The position numbers and the translations under genes are program-made. Source: Pseudomonas sp. ICMP 561 (GTDB taxonomy: Bacteria > Pseudomonadota > Gammaproteobacteria > Pseudomonadales > Pseudomonadaceae). Taken from it: a stretch of DNA of 64,000 nt. Where the stretch lies: assembly GCF_002699985.1 (NCBI RefSeq), contig NZ_LKBT01000067.1:62001-126000 (forward strand), given 5' to 3'. The notes beneath the pieces were generated by a model, which was not told the origin of the DNA, did not search any database, and saw only the letters and a program-made list of their open reading frames with translations. Shown here in pieces: positions 38,738 to 46,965 of the stretch (positions within the stretch are counted from its first letter, which is position 1; the number at the start of each line of letters is the position of its first letter).

Positions 38738-40759
38738 ATGAGTCGTGATACCGGCGATAACCAGAACCGCAATCTGAGCGCCAATGAACCGATGTCGTCT
38801 GTTCTCGACACTTACCTGAGCCGCCGAAGTGTCATGCGTGGAGGCCTGGGTGCTGCCATTGCCATGATTGCAGGAACTGGCTTGACGGGTTGCTTTGACA
38901 GTAGCGACGACAACTCGTCGCCTACACCGGATCCAGTCAATAAGCTGGCCTTGGGTTTTACTTCAATCCCTGGCTCACGCACTGACGCAGTCACCATTGC
39001 GGCTGGTTACACCGCATACGTATTGGCGCCATGGGGTACTCCGCTTAACAGCACCGCCGCCCCATGGAAAAGTGATGGAACCAACACTTCCACTGATCAG
39101 GCCAACTCCGTCGGAATGCACCATGACGGCATGCATTTCTTCCCGATCAATGGCAGCTCCACTGAAGGCTTGATCGCCATCAACTTCGAATACATTGATC
39201 AGGCTGCCCTGCATCCTGCAGGCGCGACGCAGGTCAACGGCGTTCGTCCGGTGGAAGAGGTACGCAAGGAAATCAACGCCCACGGCGCAGGCGTAATACG
39301 TGTTCGCAAAACCGGCAACCGCTGGCAAGTTGTGGAAAACGACCCACTGAACCGTCGTTTCACCACCGCATCGGTCATGAACCTGTCCGGCCCTATGAAA
39401 GGCACCGAACACGTCAAAACCAAGTTCTCCACTGACGGCAGCCAGACGAGAGGTACGAACAATAACTGTGGCAACGGGTATACCCCTTGGGGCACTTACC
39501 TGACCTGCGAAGAAAACTGGCCCGGTATCTTCGTCAATACGGGTACTCGACCGGCTGATCAGGTCCGGATCGGCGTCGCCACCAGCGCTGGCAACTATCG
39601 TTGGGAGACTGCTGCCGGTGACGCCTCGGAGGTCAACGATGAGTTTGGGCGTTTCAACATCACGCCAACTGGTGCGACAAATGTCGACGACTACCGCAAT
39701 GAAGCCAGCACCTTTGGCTACATAGTTGAAATCGACCCGTACGACGGCACAACGCTACCGGTCAAACGTACCGCGCTCGGGCGCTTCCGGCACGAAGGCT
39801 GCTGGCCAGGCCTTACCACCGTCGGCAAGCCAGTGGTGTTCTATATGGGCGACGATTCCCAGAACGAATACCTCTACAAATTCGTCTCCACGGCCCTTTG
39901 GGAAGCGGCAGATGCCACGCCGAGCAATCGTCTGGCCACCGGCGCCAAGTACATGGACAGCGGCAAACTCTACGTTTCACGTTTCAACGCAGACGGCAGC
40001 GGTGACTGGTTATTACTGGATGTGATCACCCCGACCACCGATGGCAGCACACTGGGGGCCAAATTCACTGATTTGCCGGGCATCATTCTGAACACTCGTG
40101 GCGCGGCAGATGCAGTGGGCGCGACCCCGATGGATCGTCCGGAATGGACAGCCGTAAACCCGCTGAACGGCGATGTTTATCTGACCTTGACCAACAACAC
40201 CAGCCGCACCACCGCAAACGCGGCCAACCCGCGAGTCAACAACCGACACGGTCATATCATTCGCTGGCATGACGCAGACAGTCAGGTGTCGTTCACCTGG
40301 GACATTTTTGTCTTCGGTGCCAACGCCTCAGGAACAGCGGACATCAATCGCTCCGGCCTGACCGAACTGAACCAGTTCGCCAGTCCAGATGGCATGACGT
40401 TCGACAGCCGGGGAATAATGTGGATCCAGACGGACAACGGCGAATCCACCCTCACCAGCTACACCAACGATCAGATGCTTGCGGTTATTCCGACAAATCT
40501 GGTCGACGCCCAAGGTAAGCAGATTCCGGTCAACGCCCAGAATCAGACAGAACTGCGTCGTTTCTTCGTCGGTCCCAATGGCAGTGAAGTGACGGGCATC
40601 ACGTTCACCCCTGACAACAAAACAATGTTCGTTAACATTCAGCACCCGGCCAACTGGCCATCCACGGATGTCGCCACTGACGTCACGGTTGGTACAGTCC
40701 GTCCGCGAGCATCCACAGTGGTTATCCAGCGCACCGATGGTGGCGAGCTGGCAGTCTGA
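38738..40759 (+). CDS. phoX: PhoX-type alkaline phosphatase (DUF839)
   Basis: The 673-residue protein has a twin-arginine signal (SRRSVMRGG, Arg29-Arg30) ending in LTGC (Cys52), which is also a lipobox. PhoX family segments include TPWGTYLTCEEN (249-260, with metal-binding Glu residues), VEIDPYDG, ALGRFRHEG and SPDGMTFDSRGIMWIQTD. PhoX enzymes are calcium/iron phosphomonoesterases exported folded by Tat. It is divergent from the gsp operon and followed by gspK and a tatABC set, which makes it the best candidate substrate of both. AAGGACC precedes the ATG. Regulation by PhoB is inferred. Confidence 0.9.
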   Translation: MSRDTGDNQNRNLSANEPMSSVLDTYLSRRSVMRGGLGAAIAMIAGTGLTGCFDSSDDNSSPTPDPVNKLALGFTSIPGSRTDAVTIAAGYTAYVLAPWGTPLNSTAAPWKSDGTNTSTDQANSVGMHHDGMHFFPINGSSTEGLIAINFEYIDQAALHPAGATQVNGVRPVEEVRKEINAHGAGVIRVRKTGNRWQVVENDPLNRRFTTASVMNLSGPMKGTEHVKTKFSTDGSQTRGTNNNCGNGYTPWGTYLTCEENWPGIFVNTGTRPADQVRIGVATSAGNYRWETAAGDASEVNDEFGRFNITPTGATNVDDYRNEASTFGYIVEIDPYDGTTLPVKRTALGRFRHEGCWPGLTTVGKPVVFYMGDDSQNEYLYKFVSTALWEAADATPSNRLATGAKYMDSGKLYVSRFNADGSGDWLLLDVITPTTDGSTLGAKFTDLPGIILNTRGAADAVGATPMDRPEWTAVNPLNGDVYLTLTNNTSRTTANAANPRVNNRHGHIIRWHDADSQVSFTWDIFVFGANASGTADINRSGLTELNQFASPDGMTFDSRGIMWIQTDNGESTLTSYTNDQMLAVIPTNLVDAQGKQIPVNAQNQTELRRFFVGPNGSEVTGITFTPDNKTMFVNIQHPANWPSTDVATDVTVGTVRPRASTVVIQRTDGGELAV

Positions 40760-40766
40760 AATCGCG

Positions 40767-40799
40767 GGCTGCACGCCGGGATCGTCCCGGCGCGCAGCC
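40767..40799. terminator. Strong hairpin between convergent phoX and gspK
   Basis: CGCCGGGA (40774-40781) and TCCCGGCG (40785-40792) form the inner stem with a 3-base loop; GGCTGC and GCAGCC extend it with one mismatch. There is no T run, so it may act as a bidirectional barrier. Confidence 0.55.
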
Positions 40800-40810
40800 T
40801 GCCCGGTCTA

Positions 40811-41773
40811 CTACCTGCCCACCTGCCGCTCACGGATCACAATCGCCTGTGCCGGCACTCGACTGTGCCACTTCACCACGCCCAACGCCTCGATTCGGTA
40901 TTGACTGCGAAATATCTGGTCGTCCAGTCGCACCTCCAGTTGCAATAGAAATTGATCGCTATTGAGCTGCAAGCCTTCGCTCAGTCTTGCGAATGCCTCG
41001 TCATCCATTGCTCCCATAGCTTCGCGCAACCCAATGGCATCGCTATAACCGCCCGCAGGCCTGGCGCTGATCAGGCGAGTCAGCTGCGCACGGCTGATTT
41101 CCCCCTCGTACATAGCCTCCAGCAACGGCAGTTCATCGAGACTCAACGCATTGGCATTCAGACGCCAACCGGACGTGTCCGGCAGTGCACACAGGTTGCG
41201 ATAGCGTTGCTCCCGGCCTTTGTCAGCAGGCAACAGTAAGTTCAACTCACTGGTATCAACCATCAGTTGATTCGCTGCCAGCCGTGACGGTGACAAGCGC
41301 AGGTATTCACCGTCTTCGGCACCTTGTGAGCGACTTTGATGGTCAGCATCCAGCCAGTCGGCAAGTCTCTGGGTAAGGAGCTCGGCAGTCATATCGTCAC
41401 CCAGCATGTAGTTCAATTGCCTTTGTGCACGCTCAGCTTCTGGCCCTATGAGGCTGTTGACGTTGAAGCAGCGATGCAGATCAACGATGCGAATACTTGC
41501 CCTGCCTCCCTTGAAGTCGTAGCTCAGCGGCTGACCACGCAAGGCTTGCCAGAACAACGGACTGGCACGCCAGGCCGGATCCTTTAACGCCTGCCCGGTG
41601 AAAGCCAGCGCCGCGCTTTCAACTGATCGGGCTTGTACGCGCTGTTGCAATAAACGCACGCTGTCGACCTCCTGGCGGCCTTGCTCGACCATCCATGTCA
41701 AACCAGCGGCAAGCATTGCCAGTACCAGCAACGCCATCAGTAATGCCGCCCCTTGCTGTTTGTTGCTGTTCAT
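40811..41773 (-). CDS. gspK: Minor pseudopilin GspK, displaced from the operon
   Basis: The 320-residue protein has a prepilin-like signal (NSNKQQG/AALLMALLVLAM). It lacks Glu5, which is normal for GspK. The large periplasmic domain includes DLHRCFNVNSL and LADWLDADHQSRSQGAEDGEY, family landmarks. GspK caps the pseudopilus tip with GspI and GspJ and controls substrate exit. It is usually between gspJ and gspL; here it lies about 10 kb away beyond phoX, under its own promoter and divergent from tatA. Confidence 0.9.
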   Translation of the reverse strand: MNSNKQQGAALLMALLVLAMLAAGLTWMVEQGRQEVDSVRLLQQRVQARSVESAALAFTGQALKDPAWRASPLFWQALRGQPLSYDFKGGRASIRIVDLHRCFNVNSLIGPEAERAQRQLNYMLGDDMTAELLTQRLADWLDADHQSRSQGAEDGEYLRLSPSRLAANQLMVDTSELNLLLPADKGREQRYRNLCALPDTSGWRLNANALSLDELPLLEAMYEGEISRAQLTRLISARPAGGYSDAIGLREAMGAMDDEAFARLSEGLQLNSDQFLLQLEVRLDDQIFRSQYRIEALGVVKWHSRVPAQAIVIRERQVGR

Positions 41774-41934
41774 TTTCCAGCCTGCATGTTCAACGTCAGG
41801 CGACAGTCAACACCGACAATGTTGCAAGCAGGTGGCAGGCACTCGAAAACAACTCAAAACCTTAACCGGCTCGTCACAATCTGCCGCCAAGATGCTCGCT
41901 TATATTTAAAAATCAATAACCTGGAGCGTACTTC
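41774..41934. other. Divergent gspK/tatA promoter region
   Basis: About 160 bases that must hold promoters for gspK (minus) and tatABC (plus). An AT-rich stretch TATATTTAAAAAT near 41901-41913 could be the tat -10 region. I found no convincing Pho box here. Confidence 0.4.
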
Positions 41935-42144
41935 GTGGGCGGAATCGGAATCTGGCAACTGGTGATTGTGCTGCTTATCGTGATGATGTTGTTTGGCACC
42001 AAGCGTTTGAAGGGACTCGGCGCGGACGTAGGCGACGCAATTAAAGGCTTCCGTACATCCATGGGTTCTGATGAATCCAAAACAGAAAAAGGCTGCCTGA
42101 ACGACAGCACTCCGACATCCAGCCAAACGGAACATAAACACTGA
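41935..42144 (+). CDS. tatA: Twin-arginine translocase subunit TatA
   Basis: The 69-residue protein has the TatA N-terminal membrane helix (GGIGIWQLVIVLLIVMMLFG), the FGTKRL hinge and the amphipathic helix LKGLGADVGDAIKGFR, then a short polar tail. TatA oligomers form the passage for folded proteins. Translation starts at GTG 41935, 8 bases after GGAG. It overlaps tatB by one base. Confidence 0.93.
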   Translation: MGGIGIWQLVIVLLIVMMLFGTKRLKGLGADVGDAIKGFRTSMGSDESKTEKGCLNDSTPTSSQTEHKH

Positions 42145-42434
42145 TGTTCGAGATTGGTTTTACCGAGCTGCTGCTGGTGGGGACGGTTGCTTTGCTGGTA
42201 CTTGGGCCGGAACGCCTGCCCAAGGCAGCGAGCACTGCGGGGCGGTGGCTGGGACAGTTCAAGCGCGGGCTAAATGGCATCAAGCTGCAGATGGAACGCG
42301 AACTGGATGCAGAGCAGTTGCGCAAGGAACTTGATCATCAGCCATTACGTCAGCTTGAACAGGAACTGCGCGAGGGTGTGCGTATGGACATGCCTGGCCC
42401 GAGCGCAACCACGTCCGGACAACAGCCGCTATGA
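42144..42434 (+). CDS. tatB: Twin-arginine translocase subunit TatB
   Basis: The 96-residue protein begins MFEIGFTELLLVGTVALLVLGPERLP, the TatB signature with the conserved Glu in the helix and GPERLP hinge. TatB hands the substrate from TatC to TatA. It is short compared with typical TatB (140-170 residues). It overlaps tatA by 1 base and tatC by 4. Confidence 0.92.
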   Translation: MFEIGFTELLLVGTVALLVLGPERLPKAASTAGRWLGQFKRGLNGIKLQMERELDAEQLRKELDHQPLRQLEQELREGVRMDMPGPSATTSGQQPL

Positions 42435-43177
42435 GCACCTTCGAATTTGGCGAAGCACTGAGCATTACCGGGCACTTGCGCAAGTTCAGGACGCTACTTT
42501 TGCGATCCATCCTGATCATCGCTTTGCTGTTCGTCGGCCTTTTTCCGTTCGCGCAAAAGCTTTACACGTTCATATCCGCACCACTCAGGGCGTTCCTGCC
42601 CGAAGGCGCGAGCATGATCGCCACCAGCGTGACTTCTCCATTGATGGCGCCGTTCAAGCTCACCATGATGGTTGCCTTGTTCCTGGCCATGCCGATGATC
42701 CTTCATCAGGTATGGGGTGTCATCGCTCCAGCGGTTTACCGCGAAGAACGACGCACTGCAATATGCCTGATGGTCGCCAGTGTTTCGCTGTTTTACGGAG
42801 GAATGGCCTTCGCGTTCTATCTGGTATTTCCAATGATGTTCGGGTTCTTCGCGAGCGTGACACCCGATGGCGTGGAAATGATGACGGACATCGGCCTATA
42901 TCTGGATTTCATCCTCGCACTGTTTCTGGCATTCGGGCTGGCTTTCCAGATTCCCGTGGCGACCTTCCTGGTCATATGGGCAGGCTTTACAGACGTTCAC
43001 ACGTTGAGCAAGAGTCGTCCGTACGTGATCGTCGGGTGTTTCGTCGTGGGCATGCTGCTCACACCGCCAGATGTGTTCTCGCAGACCATGCTCGCAGTGC
43101 CTATGTGGATGCTCTTCGAATTGGGACTGCTGGCGAGCAGAACTATTCATCGTCGGCAAACCAGCGCGATTGTCTGA
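42431..43177 (+). CDS. tatC: Twin-arginine translocase subunit TatC
   Basis: The 248-residue protein has six membrane segments and family motifs HLRKFRTLLLRS, SPLMAPFKL, FYGGMAFAFYLVFPMMFGF and SKSRPYVIVG, followed by FVVGMLLTPPDVFSQ. TatC binds the twin-arginine signal at the inner membrane. It is the last gene of a complete tatABC set placed next to PhoX. Whether this is an extra copy cannot be settled from the window, since the housekeeping tat genes of pseudomonads are usually near hisE. Confidence 0.94.
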   Translation: MSTFEFGEALSITGHLRKFRTLLLRSILIIALLFVGLFPFAQKLYTFISAPLRAFLPEGASMIATSVTSPLMAPFKLTMMVALFLAMPMILHQVWGVIAPAVYREERRTAICLMVASVSLFYGGMAFAFYLVFPMMFGFFASVTPDGVEMMTDIGLYLDFILALFLAFGLAFQIPVATFLVIWAGFTDVHTLSKSRPYVIVGCFVVGMLLTPPDVFSQTMLAVPMWMLFELGLLASRTIHRRQTSAIV

Positions 43178-43199
43178 CCTTCTCAACGCCTAAGATTGC

Positions 43200-43230
43200 C
43201 GTGGTGTCTATGGCACCACGCAGCCTTTTA
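43200..43230 (+). terminator. Terminator after tatABC
   Basis: CGTGGTG (43200-43206) pairs with CACCACG (43214-43220), followed by CAGCCTTTT. It lies 23 bases past tatC. Confidence 0.6.
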
Positions 43231-43347
43231 TCAAGATATAACCATCTGTTTTAGAAAACTTTTCTGTAGGAGTGACCGGGGTGGCGCGAGTTTAAGGCAC
43301 TGCCTGCAAATCGGACCTCCCCCTTAAAGAAAATCCAAAAAACACCC

Positions 43348-43380
43348 ATAAAAAAAGGCTGCCCGAAGGCAGCCTTTAAA
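43348..43380 (-). terminator. Rho-independent terminator of lpxC
   Basis: GGCTGCC (43357-43363) and GGCAGCC (43368-43374) enclose a 4-base loop, with A and T runs on both sides. On the minus strand the stem is followed by TTTTTT. It ends the division cluster transcript. Confidence 0.85.
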
Positions 43381-43412
43381 AACATCAAAAAGGAAGGAGA
43401 GTAGAGCTGACC

Positions 43413-44324
43413 TTACACGGCCGCTACAGGGCGCATGTAAGAAATCGGTGCAGTACTGGCATCTTCGAAGGTCACAACTTCCCAAGCGTCTGTCTCTGCG
43501 ATCAATTTACGCAGAAGGCGGTTGTTCAGTGCATGCCCCGACTTGAAGCCAATGAACTCACCTATCAGGCTGTTGCCCAGGAGGTAGAGGTCACCAATTG
43601 CATCAAGAATCTTGTGTTTGACGAATTCGTCCTCGTAACGCAGGCCGTCTTCGTTCAGTACGCCATCCTTATCAACCACGATGGCATTTTCCACACTGCC
43701 GCCGAGTGCGAGGTTGTGCTTGCGCAGGTACTCGATGTCACTCATGAACCCGAAGGTCCGGGCACGGCTGACTTCCTTCACGAAGGAAGTGCTGGAAAAG
43801 TCCACGCTTGCACTTTGGGTGCGATCGCGGAAGACCGGGTGATCGAAATCGATCTCAAAACTGACTTTGAACCCTTCGAAAGGCACGAAAGTAGCGCGTT
43901 TCCCGCCCTCTTCCAGTGTGACTTCCCGCAGGATCCGGATGAATTTTTTCGGCGCGTCCTGTTCTTCCAGGCCAGCCGACTGAATCAGGAATACGAAGGG
44001 CCCCGCGCTGCCATCCATGATTGGAACTTCGGAGGCAGAGAGTTCAACGTAAGCGTTATCGATGCCCAGGCCAGCCATGGCCGAGAGCAAATGTTCTACG
44101 GTGTCGACTTTGACATCACCGCTGACCAGCGTGGTCGACAGAGTGGTGTCACCGACATTTTCCGCGCGGGCAGCAATATGCACGACGGGGTCGAGGTCAG
44201 CACGTACGAACACGATACCGGTATCCACAGGTGCAGGCTTGAGGGTCAGGTAAACCTTCTCCCCGGAGTGCAGACCGACACCTGTGGCACGGATAATATT
44301 TTTCAGGGTGCGTTGTTTAATCAT
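43413..44324 (-). CDS. lpxC: UDP-3-O-acyl-GlcNAc deacetylase LpxC
   Basis: The 303-residue zinc enzyme shows the metal ligands His78 (DTVEHLL), His237 and Asp241 (FVKHKILDAIGD) and the active-site His near 264 (KSGHALNN). It catalyses the committed step of lipid A synthesis in the cytoplasm. It is the last gene of the division cluster, 112 bases after ftsZ, as in P. aeruginosa. Confidence 0.98.
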   Translation of the reverse strand: MIKQRTLKNIIRATGVGLHSGEKVYLTLKPAPVDTGIVFVRADLDPVVHIAARAENVGDTTLSTTLVSGDVKVDTVEHLLSAMAGLGIDNAYVELSASEVPIMDGSAGPFVFLIQSAGLEEQDAPKKFIRILREVTLEEGGKRATFVPFEGFKVSFEIDFDHPVFRDRTQSASVDFSSTSFVKEVSRARTFGFMSDIEYLRKHNLALGGSVENAIVVDKDGVLNEDGLRYEDEFVKHKILDAIGDLYLLGNSLIGEFIGFKSGHALNNRLLRKLIAETDAWEVVTFEDASTAPISYMRPVAAV

Positions 44325-44436
44325 GGCATTGGCCGCTTCAGCGCAAGTTGCGAACTGGTATCAACAAAGGCTGGCGATAATAGCAGACCCGGCCTTTGCT
44401 GAACACCAATCACCCTAATACCCCTGATACATTTCA

Positions 44437-45624
44437 TCAATCAGCCTGACGACGCAGGAAAGCCGGGATGTCCAGGTAATCCAGATCGTCATTCGGGCTC
44501 ATTTTTGCGGCTGTGGCGCCTGCGTGAGCCTGATTGCGCATCACGGTAGGACGATCCAGGTCGCGGTAGTTGACCGAAGGGGCTTCCTGACGAGCTGCAG
44601 CAGGCTGAGCCTGAGACGGCTGGGCAGTTTGCAGGGTGTTGTCGATAACCTTGACCGGCTTCTCGATTTTCGCGCCCAGACCTGTCGCAACCACAGTCAC
44701 GTGCAGCTCGTCGCGCATGTCCGGATCGATAACAGTACCGACCTTGACCATTGCGTGCTCGGAGGCGAACGCTTCGATGATGCTACCCACATCCGAGTAC
44801 TCACCCAGAGACAGGTCAGGACCGGCAGTGATGTTGACCAGGATGCCGCGAGCGCCCTGCAGGTTGACGTCTTCGAGCAGCGGGTTACGAATGGCTGCTT
44901 CAGTCGCTTCACGTGCACGGTTCGGACCGCTGGCGCAGCCAGTGCCCATCATCGCCATACCCATTTCGCTCATCACGGTACGTACGTCGGCGAAGTCGAC
45001 GTTGATCATGCCCGGACGCTTGATGATGTCGGAGATACCGCGAACGGCACCGGCCAGCACATCGTCTGCCTTGGCAAAAGCCGACAGCAGGCTGGCGTCT
45101 TTACCGAGGATGGTCAGCAGCTTCTCGTTAGGAATGGTGATCAACGAGTCGACGCTTTCGGACAACATGCGGATGCCTTCATCGGCGATCTGCATACGCT
45201 TGCGACCTTCGAACGGGAACGGACGAGTCACCACCGCTACGGTGAGAATGCCCATTTCCTTGGCCACTTCAGCAATGATCGGAGCTGCACCGGTACCGGT
45301 ACCGCCGCCCATGCCAGTTGTGATGAAAACCATGTTGGTGCCCTGCAGAACTTCTGCAATGCGCTCACGATCTTCCAGAGCAGCCTGACGACCTACTTCA
45401 GGGTTGGCGCCAGCGCCAAGACCTTTGGTAACGCCAGTACCCAGTTGCAGGATGGTACGCGCGCCGATGTTTTTCAGCGCTTGAGCATCGGTGTTGGCGC
45501 AGATGAATTCCACGCCTTCGATGTTGCTCTTGACCATGTGATTAACGGCGTTGCCGCCACCACCACCCACACCGATAACTTTGATTACCGGGCTTTGCGG
45601 GACGTTGTCTACGAGTTCGAACAT
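44437..45624 (-). CDS. ftsZ: Cell division GTPase FtsZ
   Basis: The 395-residue tubulin homologue has the GTP signature GGGTGTG (106-112), the NTDAQAL segment and the conserved C-terminal peptide DYLDIPAFLRRQAD that binds FtsA and ZipA. It polymerises at mid-cell. The ATG at 45624 follows AGGAGAGGG; the frame is open for 91 codons upstream, but that part is not FtsZ-like and overlaps ftsA. Confidence 0.98.
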   Translation of the reverse strand: MFELVDNVPQSPVIKVIGVGGGGGNAVNHMVKSNIEGVEFICANTDAQALKNIGARTILQLGTGVTKGLGAGANPEVGRQAALEDRERIAEVLQGTNMVFITTGMGGGTGTGAAPIIAEVAKEMGILTVAVVTRPFPFEGRKRMQIADEGIRMLSESVDSLITIPNEKLLTILGKDASLLSAFAKADDVLAGAVRGISDIIKRPGMINVDFADVRTVMSEMGMAMMGTGCASGPNRAREATEAAIRNPLLEDVNLQGARGILVNITAGPDLSLGEYSDVGSIIEAFASEHAMVKVGTVIDPDMRDELHVTVVATGLGAKIEKPVKVIDNTLQTAQPSQAQPAAARQEAPSVNYRDLDRPTVMRNQAHAGATAAKMSPNDDLDYLDIPAFLRRQAD

Positions 45625-45691
45625 TTTCCCTCTCCTTTCATTCTCTAGTTTTTTTGCCTGGTGCCCACTGCTGCCATTACTGCTTTGAGGC

Positions 45692-46951
45692 TTAGAAATT
45701 GCCTTGCACCCAGCGCTTGAAGCGTTCAAGCACTGGAGCTTTAGGCTCATCTCCATAGCCGCTACTGCTACTACTGATGCCAGACAAAGAGAAACCGTCA
45801 GACTGCTTTTGCAGGCCGTACAGCAACAAGCCGACACCGGTGGAATAAATCGGGTTACGCACGACATCTGCGAGCCCTTTGACGCTATGCGGCACACCCA
45901 GGCGCACCGGCATATGGAAGATTTCCTCGGCCAGTTCGACCGCGCCTTCCATTTTCGAGGTACCGCCGGTCAGCACGATGCCGGCCGGGATAAGATCTTC
46001 GTAGCCACTGCGACGCAGTTCCGCCTGGATCAGGGTGAACAGCTCGTCGTAGCGTGGCTCGACCACTTCGGCCAGCGCCTGACGCGACAGCTCGCGTGGC
46101 GGACGATCACCAACGCTTGGCACTTTGATGGTTTCACCGGCACCGGCCAGTTTGGCCAGGGCACAGGCGTAACGGATCTTGATTTCTTCGGCGTATTGCG
46201 TCGGTGTACGCAAGGCCATGGCGATGTCATTGGTGACTTGATCACCGGCAATCGGGATCACCGCTGTGTGGCGAATCGCGCCCTCGGTGAAGATCGCGAT
46301 GTCGGTCGTGCCGCCACCGATGTCCACCAGGCACACGCCCAGCTCTTTTTCGTCGTCGGTCAGCACTGAGTACGCCGAAGCGAGCTGTTCCAGAATGATG
46401 TCGTCGATTTCCAGACCACAGCGACGCACACACTTCTCGATGTTCTGCGCAGCGTTCACTGCGCAGGTCACCACATGCACTTTGGCTTCCAGACGTACGC
46501 CCGACATGCCCAGTGGCTCGCGAACGCCTTCCTGGTTATCGATCACGTAATCCTGCGGCAAGGTGTGCAGCACGCGCTGATCAGCCGGAATCGCAACCGC
46601 CTGGGCAGCGTCAAGTACGCGCTCCAGGTCCGCCGAGCTGACTTCACGATCACGGATCGCGACGATGCCGTGGGAGTTCAGACTGCGAATGTGGTTGCCC
46701 GCCACGCCGACGAACGCGGAGTGAATACGGCAGCCCGCCATCAGTTGGGCTTCCTCCACTGCGCGCTGGATCGACTGAACGGTGGACTCGATATTCACCA
46801 CCACGCCCTTCTTCAGGCCGCGGGATGGATGGGTACCGATACCGACGATTTCCAGCGTGCCATCGGCCGCGACTTCGCCTACCAGCGCCACCACCTTGGA
46901 GGTGCCGATATCCAAGCCAACGATCATTTTGCCGCTTTGCACGTTTGCCAT
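45692..46951 (-). CDS. ftsA: Cell division protein FtsA
   Basis: The 419-residue actin-fold ATPase begins MANVQSGKMIVGLDIGTSKVVAL (phosphate 1 site), shows LVDIGGGTTDIAIF (phosphate 2) and ends with the amphipathic membrane-binding helix (VLERFKRWVQGNF). It tethers FtsZ to the inner membrane. The ATG at 46951 is preferred over an upstream start that would add 23 residues overlapping ftsQ. Confidence 0.97.
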   Translation of the reverse strand: MANVQSGKMIVGLDIGTSKVVALVGEVAADGTLEIVGIGTHPSRGLKKGVVVNIESTVQSIQRAVEEAQLMAGCRIHSAFVGVAGNHIRSLNSHGIVAIRDREVSSADLERVLDAAQAVAIPADQRVLHTLPQDYVIDNQEGVREPLGMSGVRLEAKVHVVTCAVNAAQNIEKCVRRCGLEIDDIILEQLASAYSVLTDDEKELGVCLVDIGGGTTDIAIFTEGAIRHTAVIPIAGDQVTNDIAMALRTPTQYAEEIKIRYACALAKLAGAGETIKVPSVGDRPPRELSRQALAEVVEPRYDELFTLIQAELRRSGYEDLIPAGIVLTGGTSKMEGAVELAEEIFHMPVRLGVPHSVKGLADVVRNPIYSTGVGLLLYGLQKQSDGFSLSGISSSSSGYGDEPKAPVLERFKRWVQGNF

Positions 46952-46965
46952 GGTCCTGCCTCTTG

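Noticed and set aside
41774..41934. Pho box upstream of tatABC
   Set aside because: CTGTCGC and TCGTCAC are isolated half matches without a second half at 11-base spacing.
45625..45897. N-terminal extension of FtsZ by 91 codons
   Set aside because: The extension overlaps ftsA and has no FtsZ-like sequence. The start at 45624 has an excellent ribosome site and the family N-terminus.
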